Positions 54,316 through 62,360 of a DNA stretch of 64,000 nt are shown one piece after another. Source of the stretch: CAXSEF01 sp964236535 (GTDB taxonomy: Bacteria > Pseudomonadota > Alphaproteobacteria > Acetobacterales > Acetobacteraceae); contig CAXSEF010000004.1 in NCBI GenBank assembly GCA_964236535.1, forward strand, positions 1 through 64,000, written 5' to 3'. Under the pieces are notes generated by a model that was not told where the DNA came from, did no database searches, and worked only from the letters and a program-made list of their open reading frames with translations. The position numbers and the translations under genes are program-made. Each line of letters begins with the position of its first letter. The first letter of the stretch is position 1.

Positions 54316-55312
54316 GGCACGCCTCCCTCCTGCTCGCGCCGCCGCCGCGCCCGCGACGGAGCGGGGTGCGGCAGGGCGATCGCGGTGATCCTCGCACCGG
54401 CGGACAGCGAGGGGAACGGGTCGATGCCGGTCAGCCTGGTGAGGTGCGCGATCGGGATCACCCGGCAGCGCGCCGCGTCGCGGTTGGTGCAGGCGTATGC
54501 GGCAGCCCCCACGCCCGGCTCCAGCACCGCCTTGAACACCGCCGACGGCACCAGCTCGCCCGCCGGCAGCGACTGCAGGGCGCGGCCGCGAAACATCGGC
54601 CCGGTCACCACATACACGCCGTCGGCCCCGCCGTCCTGCGCCAGGTCGCGCACCGCGCTCTCGATCCGCTCCCAGGCGCCGCGGTTCAGCCGCGGCGCCT
54701 GCGGCACCATGTTGGCCATGCTGAAGCTCGCGTGCTGCGACGCCGCGTCCGGCATGTCGCCCGACGGCGCCATGTGGCCGCGGTCGAAGCCGGAGCGCAC
54801 GTAGTCCTCCGGGTCGGCGCGGTCCTCGAACGGCACCGCCTCCTCGGCATGGAACGCGTCCTCGCGAACCATCCCCCGCGCCGCGCCGACGCTTTCGGGG
54901 CTCAGGTGCTCGGCCGACCACAGCGCGCCGCGTGTCACCCCCGACTCCAGCGTCGCGAACGCCCCGAAGCACAGTCCGTGCGTGCGCTGCGCGAGCCGCG
55001 CGTTCAGCAGCGCCGGCGCCCGTCCACCCGCGAACACGCCAGGGCAACCCTGCTGCTGCGCCAACGCCGGCGAGGCCAGCAGCGCCCCTGCCAGCAGCNN
55101 NNNNNNNNNNNNNNNNNNNNNNNNNNNNNNNNNNNNNNNNNNNNNNNNNNNNNNNNNNNNNNNNNNNNNNNNNNNNNNNNNNNNNNNNNNNNNNNNNNGC
55201 AACCCTGCTGCTGCGCCAACGCCGGCGAGGCCAGCAGCGCCCCTGCCAGCAGCACCCCGGCCAGCAGCGCCCCGGCCAGCAGCCCCGGCAGCAGCACACC
55301 CGCGGACCGCAT
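54312..55312 (-). CDS. Secreted DNA/RNA non-specific endonuclease (NUC1 type), interrupted by the assembly gap
   Basis: A secreted beta-beta-alpha-metal nuclease. The catalytic motif is FDRGHMAPSGD, followed by SFSMANMVPQAPRLNRGAWERIE with the metal-binding Asn, YVVTGPMF and PSAVFKAV. The signal peptide (MRSAGVLLPG, then LLAGALLAGVLLAGALL, then ASPALA) lies on the far side of the 100-N gap. As given, the gap breaks the frame. If the identical 55-base flanks are merged into one copy, the signal peptide joins the mature domain (QQQGCPGVFAGGRAPALLN) in perfect frame, giving about 281 residues. The stop overlaps the next small gene. Confidence 0.82.
55099..55198. other. Assembly gap of exactly 100 N
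   Basis: The 55 bases before the gap (55044-55098) are identical to the 55 bases after it (55199-55253). This is the look of two contigs that overlap by one k-mer and were joined with a standard 100-N spacer. Removing the gap and one copy restores the nuclease reading frame. Confidence 0.9.
55230..55287 (-). repeat. 15-base tandem repeat in the nuclease signal peptide
   Basis: Three 15-base units and a shorter fourth (GCCAGCAGCGCCCCT, GCCAGCAGCACCCCG, GCCAGCAGCGCCCCG, then GCCAGCAGCCCCG) encode the LLAG[A/V] pattern of the signal peptide. A repeat of this size next to the contig end probably caused the assembly break. Confidence 0.8.
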
Positions 55313-55350
55313 GATGCCGCGACGCGCAGGGCGCCGGCCGTCGTCCCGGG

Positions 55351-56211
55351 TCATGCCTGCAGCCGCGGGCAGAAGAACGTGCTGCGCCCGGACTGCACGA
55401 TGCGTCGCACGCCGGGACAGCCGGGCGGGCCCGGGCAGCGGCCGCACGCCTCGCCCTCCCGCCCGTACACCTTCCAGGCATGCTGGAACATGCCGAGCTC
55501 GCCGTCCGGCTGCACGTAGTCGCGCAGCGACGAGCCGCCGGCGGCGATCGCCTCCCCAAGCACCGCGCGGACCGCCCGCACCAGCCGCCCCGCCCGCGGC
55601 CCCGGCACCGTGAGCGCCAGCCGCTCCGGCGAGATCCCGGCCCGGAACAGCGCCTCGCACACGTAGATGTTGCCGAGCCCGGCCACCACGTGCTGGTCCA
55701 GCAGCGCCGCCTTGATGCTGGTCCGCCGGCCGCCCAGCCGCGCCGACAGCGCCGCCGCGTCGAACGCCGGATCGAGCGGCTCGGGGCCCAGCTCGGCCAG
55801 CAGCCGGTGCCCGTCCTCCGCCGCCGTCGCCACCAGGTCGATCGAGCCGAACCGCCGCGGATCGACGAACCCCACGCGCCAGCCGTCCGCGGTATGCAGC
55901 ACCAGATGCTCGTGCCGCCCCGGCGCGTCGCGCGCCGCCCCGGGCGCCGGCGGGGCAACCTCGCCCAGCACCATGCGGCCCGACATGCCCAGGTGCAGCA
56001 GCACGCTGTCGCCGCCGTCGAGCCGCATCAGGATGTACTTCGCCCGGCGCCGGAACCCCGCCACCCGCGCCCCGGTCAGCCGCCCCGGCAGCTGCGGCGG
56101 CACCGCCCAGCGCAGGTCGGGCCGGTGCAGCTCCGCGCGCGTGATCACCCGCCCCTCCAGCCTCGCGCGCAGGCCGCGCATCACTGTCTCGACTTCGGGG
56201 AGTTCCGGCAT
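55351..56211 (-). CDS. mutM: Formamidopyrimidine-DNA glycosylase
   Basis: A 286-residue base-excision repair enzyme for 8-oxoguanine. The catalytic N-terminus PELPEVETVMRGL follows Met1. YILMRLDGG contains the conserved Lys, and LLDQHVVAGLGNIYVCEALFRAGI precedes the zinc finger. The finger is atypical: Cys256-x2-Cys259 and Cys281 are present, but the last ligand in CPRLQA is Leu284 where Cys is expected, and an extra Cys265 occurs. The gene diverges from ubiE, with 30 bases between the starts. Confidence 0.95.
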   Translation of the reverse strand: MPELPEVETVMRGLRARLEGRVITRAELHRPDLRWAVPPQLPGRLTGARVAGFRRRAKYILMRLDGGDSVLLHLGMSGRMVLGEVAPPAPGAARDAPGRHEHLVLHTADGWRVGFVDPRRFGSIDLVATAAEDGHRLLAELGPEPLDPAFDAAALSARLGGRRTSIKAALLDQHVVAGLGNIYVCEALFRAGISPERLALTVPGPRAGRLVRAVRAVLGEAIAAGGSSLRDYVQPDGELGMFQHAWKVYGREGEACGRCPGPPGCPGVRRIVQSGRSTFFCPRLQA

Positions 56212-56241
56212 GGCGTTGCGCTACGCTATACCGGGCCGGTG

Positions 56242-57090
56242 ATGAACCCCAATTCCGCCGGCCCCGCCCCGCACCCCCCCGCTTCGCACCCCTCGGCTTC
56301 GCACCCGCCCGCTTCGCACCCGTCCGCCCCGCGCGGCGACCCGCAGCTGCCGGCCGCCGCGGACACCGCGGACTTCGGCTACCGCCGCGTGCCGCGCGAC
56401 GCCAAGAAGCCGATGGTGCGCGCCGTGTTCGACAGCGTGGCCGCCCGCTACGACGTGATGAACGACCTGATGTCGCTCGGCGTGCACCGCGCCTGGAAGT
56501 CGGTGTTCGCCACCGCGCTCCACCCCTCGCCCACCCGCACCCTGCTCGACCTTGCCGGCGGCACCGGCGACATCAGCTTCGCCTGGCGCGCCCGCGGCGG
56601 CGGCCCCGCGATCCTGTCCGACATCAACGCAGCGATGCTCGCCGTCGGACGCGAGCGCGCGGCCCGGCGCGGCATCGCCGGCCTGCGCTTCCTGGTCGCC
56701 GACGCCGAGTCGCTGCCGCTCGCGTCCTGCAGCGTCGACATGGTCTCCATCGCCTTCGGCCTGCGCAACTGCACCGACAAGGACGCCGTGCTGCGCGAGG
56801 CCCGGCGCGTGCTCCGGCCCGGCGGCCGCTTCCTCTGCCTGGAGTTCTCCCGCGTGCAGGTCGCCGTGCTCGCCCCGCTCTACGACGCCTGGTCGTTCGC
56901 CGTGCTGCCGCGCCTGGGCGCCGCCGTCGCCGGCGACCGCGACAGCTACCGCTACCTCGCCGAGAGCATCCGCACCTTCCCCGACCAGGAGGCGCTCGCG
57001 GAGATGATGCGCGCCGCCGGGCTGGCCCGGGTCGAGGTGCGCAACCTCTCGGGGGGCATTGCCGCGATCCATTCGGGGTGGCGGCTGTGA
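56242..57090 (+). CDS. ubiE: Demethylmenaquinone/ubiquinone biosynthesis C-methyltransferase
   Basis: A 282-residue SAM-dependent methyltransferase of the ubiquinone pathway. The first 35 residues are a Pro/Ser/His/Ala tandem-repeat extension (ASHPS/PASHP units). The family proper begins TADFGYRRVPRDAKKPMVRAVFDSVAARYDVMND. Motif I is LLDLAGGTGDISF, and ESLPLASCSVDMVSIAFGLRNCTDKDAVLREA and LVLRPGGRFLCLEFS-like blocks follow. The end IHSGWRL is near standard. Start ATG at 56242. Confidence 0.95.
   Translation: MNPNSAGPAPHPPASHPSASHPPASHPSAPRGDPQLPAAADTADFGYRRVPRDAKKPMVRAVFDSVAARYDVMNDLMSLGVHRAWKSVFATALHPSPTRTLLDLAGGTGDISFAWRARGGGPAILSDINAAMLAVGRERAARRGIAGLRFLVADAESLPLASCSVDMVSIAFGLRNCTDKDAVLREARRVLRPGGRFLCLEFSRVQVAVLAPLYDAWSFAVLPRLGAAVAGDRDSYRYLAESIRTFPDQEALAEMMRAAGLARVEVRNLSGGIAAIHSGWRL
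56281..56325 (+). repeat. In-frame 15-base tandem repeat at the ubiE 5' end
   Basis: Three units (GCTTCGCACCCCTCG, GCTTCGCACCCGCCC, GCTTCGCACCCGTCC) encode ASHPS, ASHPP, ASHPS within the non-conserved N-terminal extension of UbiE. Further partial units flank them. Confidence 0.85.
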
Positions 57091-57094
57091 ACGC

Positions 57095-57152
57095 AGCACG
57101 GACAGAGGCGCTGCCTCCGGACTCCGCCAGGAGCCGGGCCCCTGGACCGGCC
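57095..57152 (+). repeat. Twin-hairpin repeat arm between ubiE and coaBC
   Basis: Forward arm with a decayed left end (GCACGG), ACAGAGGCGCTGCCTCCGG, ACTCCG, CCAGGAGCCGGGCCCCTGG and ACCGGCC. It starts within 5 bases of the ubiE stop and ends about 20 bases before the TTG start of coaBC. Confidence 0.65.
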
Positions 57153-57171
57153 TCCGTCAAGGCTTCCCCGC

Positions 57172-58407
57172 TTGGCTGAGGCTTCGCGCGTGCTGCTGAT
57201 CATCGCCGGCGGCATCGCGGCCTACAAGGCGCAGGAGCTGGTGCGCCTGCTCGCCCGCGCCGGCATCGCCGTCACCTGCGTGCTCACCGAGGGCGGCGCC
57301 CGCTTCGTCACCGCGCTCAGCCTGGAGGCGCTGAGCGGGTCGCGCGTGCACACCGACCTCTGGTCGCCCACCGCGGACAGCGGCATCGGCCACATCGAGC
57401 TGTCCCGCTCGGCCGACCTGGTCGTGGTCGCCCCCGCCTCGGCCGACATCCTGGCCCGCATGGCCGCCGGCCTCGCCGCCGACCTCGCCACCACGCTGCT
57501 GCTCGCCACCGACACCCCGGTGCTGGTCGCGCCCGCGATGAACGTCCGCATGTGGCAGCACCCCGCCACCGTCGCCAACATCGCCACGCTCGCCGCGCGC
57601 GGCGTCCTGGTCGTCGGCCCCGACGCGGGCGCCATGGCCTGCCGCGAGTTCGGCCCCGGACGCCTCGCCGAGCCCGCAGCCATCCTCGAAGCCATCCTCG
57701 CGGCGATCGGGCCTGCCGACCGCCCGCCCGTGCCGCACCCGCCGGCCGGACCGCTCTGCGGCCGTCACGCCCTGGTCACCGCCGGGCCGACGCACGAGGC
57801 GATCGACCCGGTGCGCTACATCGCCAACCGCAGCAGCGGCCGCCAGGGCTACGCCATCGCCGACGCCCTGTGCCGGCTCGGCGCCCGCGTCACCCTGGTC
57901 AGCGGCCCCACCGCGCTGCCCGACCCGCCCGGCGCCGCCACGCTGCGCGTCGAGTCGGCGCGCGACATGCTGGCCGCGTGCGAGGCCGCGCTGCCCGCCG
58001 ACATCGCGGTGTGCGCCGCCGCCGTGGGCGACTGGCGGGTGGAGAGTCCGGCCGCGCACAAGCTGAAGAAGGCCGGCGCCCCGCCGGCCCTGGCCCTGGT
58101 CGCCAACCCCGACATCCTGGCGACGCTGGCCCGCGCCGCGCCGTCGCGCCCCCGCCTCGTGGTGGGGTTCGCCGCCGAGACCCGCGACCTGGAGGCGCAG
58201 GCGGTCGCCAAGCGGCTGCGCAAGGGCTGCGACTGGATCGTCGCCAACGACGTGGGCGCCGGCACCACCACCATGGGCGGCGCGAGCAACCAGGTGCTGC
58301 TGGTCACCGCGGCCGGCGCCGAGACCTGGGCGCCGATGCCCAAGACCGAGGTGGCGGCCCGCCTCGCCTCACGCATCGCAGCCGCGTTCGCGGACGCCGT
58401 CGCATGA
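57172..58407 (+). CDS. coaBC: Bifunctional phosphopantothenoylcysteine decarboxylase/synthase
   Basis: A 411-residue two-step enzyme of coenzyme A synthesis. The CoaC part (residues 1-185) has VLLIIAGGIAAYKAQELVR, PAMNVRMW and ACREFGPGRLAEP, with the flap cysteine. The CoaB part (about 195-411) has HALVTAGPTHEAIDPVRYIANRSSGRQGYAIA, AAVGDWRV, KLKK and the NDVGAGTTTMGG block. The start is TTG at 57172; the next candidate is GTG at 57190, within the conserved RVLLIIAGG. It overlaps dut by ATGA. Confidence 0.95.
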   Translation: MAEASRVLLIIAGGIAAYKAQELVRLLARAGIAVTCVLTEGGARFVTALSLEALSGSRVHTDLWSPTADSGIGHIELSRSADLVVVAPASADILARMAAGLAADLATTLLLATDTPVLVAPAMNVRMWQHPATVANIATLAARGVLVVGPDAGAMACREFGPGRLAEPAAILEAILAAIGPADRPPVPHPPAGPLCGRHALVTAGPTHEAIDPVRYIANRSSGRQGYAIADALCRLGARVTLVSGPTALPDPPGAATLRVESARDMLAACEAALPADIAVCAAAVGDWRVESPAAHKLKKAGAPPALALVANPDILATLARAAPSRPRLVVGFAAETRDLEAQAVAKRLRKGCDWIVANDVGAGTTTMGGASNQVLLVTAAGAETWAPMPKTEVAARLASRIAAAFADAVA

Positions 58408-58877
58408 CCGACGGCGGAATGCGGATCGAGGTCGTCGTGCTGGACCCCCGCCTGCACCAGTGGGGCCTGCCCGCCTGCCACTCCGCGATGGCGGCGGGCG
58501 TCGACCTGCACGCCTGCCTCGACGCCGCCCTCCGGCTGGAACCGGGCGTGCCCCCGGTCCTGGTGCCTGCCGGCTTCGCGATGCACATCGCCGCGGCGGG
58601 GGTCGCCGCGCTGATCCTGCCCCGCTCCGGCGCCGGGCACCGCCGCGGCCTCGTGCTCGGCAACACGGTGGGGCTGATCGACGCCGACTACACCGGGCCG
58701 GTCCTGGTCAGCGCCTGGAACCGCAACCCGCCCGGCGGCGCCGCGGTGGTGATCGAGCCGGGCGAGCGGTTCGCCCAGATGGTGTTCGTGCCGGTGCTGC
58801 GCCCCGCGCTGCGCCTGGTCGAGACGTTCTCCACACCGAGCGGCCGCGGCGACGCCGGCTTCGGCTCCACCGGCTGA
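58404..58877 (+). CDS. dut: dUTP diphosphatase
   Basis: A 157-residue trimeric dUTPase that removes dUTP and supplies dUMP. The five motifs are visible: HSAMAAGVDLHAC, LPRSGAGHRRG, NTVGLIDADYTGPV, GERFAQMVF, and the C-terminal GRGDAGFGSTG that closes over the substrate. The common SSG of motif 2 is RSGAGH here. Translationally coupled to coaBC, a frequent arrangement. Confidence 0.96.
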   Translation: MTDGGMRIEVVVLDPRLHQWGLPACHSAMAAGVDLHACLDAALRLEPGVPPVLVPAGFAMHIAAAGVAALILPRSGAGHRRGLVLGNTVGLIDADYTGPVLVSAWNRNPPGGAAVVIEPGERFAQMVFVPVLRPALRLVETFSTPSGRGDAGFGSTG

Positions 58878-59015
58878 CCTCCCCGGCCCCGGCGGCCGCA
58901 CGGCCCCTCGTCTCTCCCTCCGACCGGCTGCCGGTCTCGCGACCGCAGCACGGCGCGCCGTGACAGCGGGACGGGGCCTGGGCTAAAGCCCGTGCGCACC
59001 AGGAAAGGCTCGGCC

Positions 59016-60746
59016 ATGTCAGAGACGACCTTTCCCGCCTTCGCCTCCGTCCGCCGCCTGCCCAACCTGCTCGACCTCGCCGCGATGATCGTGATCGCGG
59101 CCGGCATCATCGCGGTCGCCACCTCGGCACGCCACACCTTCGCACCGCTGAGCGCCCCCGAGGCGACGGTCATCCACCTCGACCCCGCCTACCTGCCGGC
59201 GTACGCGCTGCGCACCACGCTGCGCATGTTCGCCGCCCTGGGCTGCTCGCTGCTGTTCACCTTCACCTACGCGACCTGGGCCGCAAAAAGCCGGCGCGCC
59301 GGGCTGCTGCTGGTGCCGCTGCTCGACATCCTGCAGTCGGTGCCGATCCTGGGCTTCCTCAGCTTCACCGTGGTGTTCTTCATGGGGCTGTTCCCCGGCC
59401 GGGTGATGGGCGCCGAGCTCGCGGTGATCTTCGCCATCTTCACCAGCCAGGCCTGGAACATGGCGTTCAGCCTCTACCAGTCGCTGACCACGCTGCCGTC
59501 CGACCTCGACGAGGCCTGCCGCGGCTTCCGCCTGTCGTCCTGGCAGCGCTTCTGGCGGCTCGAGGTCCCCTACGCCATGCCCGGCCTGGTGTGGAACACC
59601 ATGCTGTCGCTCTCCGGCGGCTGGTTCATGGTGGTCGCCTCCGAGGCGATCTCGGTCGGCGACACCACCTTCAAGCTGCCCGGCATCGGCTCCTACGTCG
59701 CCACCGCGCTGGAGCAGCGCGACATCGTCGCGGTCGGCTACGCGATCTGCGCGATGCTGGTGGTGATCCTGCTCTACGACCAGCTGCTGTTCCGCCCGCT
59801 GGTCGCCTGGTCGGCGAAGTTCCGCTTCGAGACCACGCAGGGCGCCACCGCGTCCGACCCGTGGATGCTGGCGCTGCTGCGCCGCACCCAGTTCCTGCGC
59901 TGGTGCGTGGACCTGGTCGCCGACGCGTTCCACGCCGGCTCCGGGATGCGGCTCTCGCTCGGCCGGTCCCCGCGCGCCCGGCGTGCGCCCAGCCGCGCCC
60001 GCTCCCGCGCGCTCGACCTCGTGTGGCTCGGCGTGCTGGGCCTGGTGATGGCCGCCGCACTCGAGCGGATCGCCCGGTTCTGCGCCGCCAGCCTGACCCC
60101 GGGCGACCTCGGCACGGCACTGCTCGACGGCTGCTTCACGCTGGCCCGGGTGCTCGTGCTGATCGTGCTGGCCTCCGCGCTGTGGGTGCCGGTCGGCGTC
60201 TGGCTCGGACTGCGCCCGACCTGGGCACGCCGCGCCCAGCCGGTGGTGCAGTTCCTCGCCGCCTTCCCGGCCAACCTGTTCTTCCCGATCTTCGTGATCG
60301 CGATCGTGCACTACTCGCTCAACCCGCAGATCTGGCTCACGCCGCTGATGATCCTGGGCACCCAGTGGTACATCCTGTTCAACGTCATCGCCGGCGCCGC
60401 CGCCTTCCCCGGCGACCTGCAGGAGGTCGCGGCCAACCTGCGGCTCGGCGGCGTGCTGTGGTGGCGCCGGGTGATCCTGCCCGGCATCTTCCCCTACTTC
60501 GTGACCGGGGTGATCACCGCCTCGGGCGGGGCATGGAACGCCGCGATCGTCTCCGAGGTCGCCTCGTGGGGCGACACCAGGCTGCACGCCAGCGGCCTGG
60601 GCTCCTATATCGCCGATGCCACCGCTGCCGGCGACACCCCCCGCGTGGTGCTCGGCGTCGTGGTGATGTCGGGGTTCGTGGTGCTGTTCAACCGCATCTG
60701 CTGGCGCCCGCTCTACGTCTACGCGACCCGACGCCTGACCCTGTGA
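59016..60746 (+). CDS. Double-length ABC transporter permease (NitT/TauT type)
   Basis: A 576-residue inner-membrane protein made of two fused permease halves. The first half (residues about 25-270) has LRTTLRMFAALGCSLLFTFTY and the EAA loop LDEACRGFRLSSWQRFWRLEVPYAMPGL. The second half (about 335-570) has the EAA loop LQEVAANLRLGGVLWWRRVILPGIFPY. Both end in similar GGxxxxxVxSEAxSxGD-type segments (SGGWFMVVASEAISVGD; SGGAWNAAIVSEVASWGD). It pairs with the ATPase at 60867. No binding protein is adjacent. Substrate is unknown. Confidence 0.9.
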   Translation: MSETTFPAFASVRRLPNLLDLAAMIVIAAGIIAVATSARHTFAPLSAPEATVIHLDPAYLPAYALRTTLRMFAALGCSLLFTFTYATWAAKSRRAGLLLVPLLDILQSVPILGFLSFTVVFFMGLFPGRVMGAELAVIFAIFTSQAWNMAFSLYQSLTTLPSDLDEACRGFRLSSWQRFWRLEVPYAMPGLVWNTMLSLSGGWFMVVASEAISVGDTTFKLPGIGSYVATALEQRDIVAVGYAICAMLVVILLYDQLLFRPLVAWSAKFRFETTQGATASDPWMLALLRRTQFLRWCVDLVADAFHAGSGMRLSLGRSPRARRAPSRARSRALDLVWLGVLGLVMAAALERIARFCAASLTPGDLGTALLDGCFTLARVLVLIVLASALWVPVGVWLGLRPTWARRAQPVVQFLAAFPANLFFPIFVIAIVHYSLNPQIWLTPLMILGTQWYILFNVIAGAAAFPGDLQEVAANLRLGGVLWWRRVILPGIFPYFVTGVITASGGAWNAAIVSEVASWGDTRLHASGLGSYIADATAAGDTPRVVLGVVVMSGFVVLFNRICWRPLYVYATRRLTL

Positions 60747-60866
60747 CCCGCCCCGCCGACACCGTGACCCGCCGCCTGACGCCGTGACCCGGCGGCACCC
60801 GGCGGGCCCGCATGGCCTGCGCCGGCCGCGCCACCTGCGCATCGAGAGCGCGAAAGGATGCCGAGA

Positions 60867-62183
60867 ATGGACGCGATCGCCACCACAGAGACGCTGATCG
60901 AGGTCCGCGGCATCCGGCAGGCCTACACCAAGGACTCGGCGGCCGACCTCATCGTGCTCGACGACGTCGACCTGACGCTGCGCGAGGGCGAGATCGTCGG
61001 CCTGCTCGGCCGCTCCGGCTCGGGCAAGTCCACGCTGCTGCGCATCGTCTCCGGGCTGATCGCGCCCACCTCTGGCGAGGTGCTGTGGCGCGGCAAGCCG
61101 CTGCGCGGGCCCGCACCCGGCGTCGCCATGGTGTTCCAGTCCTTCGCGCTGTTCCCCTGGCTCACGGTGCGCGAGAACGTCGAGATCGGCCTGGAAGCGC
61201 AGGGCGTGAAGCGGGCCGAGCGCGAGGAGCGCGGCGAGTCGGCGATCGACCTGATCGGGCTCGGCGGCTACGAGGGCGCCTACCCCAAGGAGATGTCGGG
61301 CGGCATGCGCCAGCGCGTCGGCCTGGCCCGCGCCCTCGTCGTGCACCCCGACCTGCTGCTGATGGACGAGCCGTTCAGCGCGCTCGACGTGCTGACCGCC
61401 GAGACGCTGCGCACCGACCTGATCGACCTGTGGAGCGACGGCAAGCTGCCGGTCAAGTCGATCCTGATGGTCACCCACAACATCGAGGAGGCGGTGCTGA
61501 TGTGCGACCGCATCCTGGTGTTCTCCTCCAACCCGGGCCGCGTCGCCCACGAGCTGCGCGTGCCGTTCCCCCACCCGCGCAACCGCCACGACGCGGCGTT
61601 CCGCAAGTTCGTCGACGACATCTACGCACTGATGACGCGCCGCGCCGCCAGCGTGCCGACGCCGCTCACCGCCGCCGAGGCAGCCGCCGCCCAGGCCCCC
61701 GTTGCGCTGCACCCGGTGTCGACCAACCTGCTGGCCGGCCTGCTGGAAACGCTCGCCGCCGACCCCTACAACGGCCGCGCCGACCTGCCGCTGCTCGCCG
61801 AGCGCCTGCAGCTCGAGTTCGACGACCTGCTGCCGCTGGGCGAGACGCTGCAGCTGCTGGGGTTCGCCGAGTTCGAGGAGGGCGACATCCGGCTCACCGA
61901 CAAGGGCCGCGAGTTCGTGGGCGCCGAGACCGACGCGCGCAAGCTGCTGTTCGGCTCGGCGCTGCGCACGCGGGTCAGCCTCGCCGCCACGATCCGCCAG
62001 GTGCTCGACGAGCGCTGGAACCACCGCGCCTCGGCCGTGCGCTTCCGCGACGAGCTGGAGGACCACATGTCGCCCGACTACGCCGACGACACCCTGCGCG
62101 CGGTGATCGGCTGGGGACGCTTCGCCGAGCTCTACGCCTATGACGAGGAGGCCGACCAGTTCTTCCTCGACGACGAGGAATGA
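60867..62183 (+). CDS. ABC transporter ATPase with AAA-associated C-terminal domain
   Basis: A 438-residue protein. The ATPase domain (1-265) shows LLGRSGSGKSTLLRIVSGL, VFQSFALFPWLTVRENVEIGLE, MSGGMRQRVGLARALVVHPDLLLMDEPFSALD and LMVTHNIEEAVLMCDRI. The C-terminal domain (about 295-438) is the AAA-associated type: VSTNLLAGLLETLAADP, ADLPLLAERLQLEFDDLLPLGE, LTDKGREFVGAETDARK. This domain goes with double permeases of the NitT/TauT group and may sense the cargo. The ATG at 60867 has AAAGGA at good spacing; ATG 60858 is possible. Confidence 0.9.
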   Translation: MDAIATTETLIEVRGIRQAYTKDSAADLIVLDDVDLTLREGEIVGLLGRSGSGKSTLLRIVSGLIAPTSGEVLWRGKPLRGPAPGVAMVFQSFALFPWLTVRENVEIGLEAQGVKRAEREERGESAIDLIGLGGYEGAYPKEMSGGMRQRVGLARALVVHPDLLLMDEPFSALDVLTAETLRTDLIDLWSDGKLPVKSILMVTHNIEEAVLMCDRILVFSSNPGRVAHELRVPFPHPRNRHDAAFRKFVDDIYALMTRRAASVPTPLTAAEAAAAQAPVALHPVSTNLLAGLLETLAADPYNGRADLPLLAERLQLEFDDLLPLGETLQLLGFAEFEEGDIRLTDKGREFVGAETDARKLLFGSALRTRVSLAATIRQVLDERWNHRASAVRFRDELEDHMSPDYADDTLRAVIGWGRFAELYAYDEEADQFFLDDEE

Positions 62184-62217
62184 ACCCGGCAACCCCGATC
62201 CTTGAGCTGTAGGCGCA

Positions 62218-62344
62218 GCAAGGCTGGGCTCTGCCCAGACCCGCCAAAGGCCTGAGGCCTTTGGAAACCCCTGCCTTAAGCACAGGATTCCAAAGGCTCA
62301 GCCTTTGGCGGAGTCCAGAGGCAGAGCCTCTGGCCTTGCCTGCC
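62218..62344. repeat. Complete paired twin-hairpin element (best copy)
   Basis: The left arm is GCAAGG, CTGGGCTCTGCCCAG, ACCCGCC, AAAGGCCTGAGGCCTTT, GGAAACCC. The centre is CTGCCTTAAGCACAG. The right arm is GGATTCC, AAAGGCTCAGCCTTT, GGCGGAGT, CCAGAGGCAGAGCCTCTGG, CCTTGCCTGCC. The two arms are inverted with respect to each other, but their stem sequences differ. It ends 16 bases before the thrC ATG. Confidence 0.88.
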
Positions 62345-62360
62345 CGCCCGGAGACACCCC

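Noticed and set aside
60747..60866. Short repeats of GTGACCCGCC between permease and ATPase
   Set aside because: Low-complexity, irregular spacing and no resemblance to the repeat family or to a regulatory site.
59019..62192. 1057-codon minus-strand frame opposite the second ABC system
   Set aside because: Arg/Gly/His-rich shadow of the permease and ATPase, both of which have clear motifs on the plus strand.
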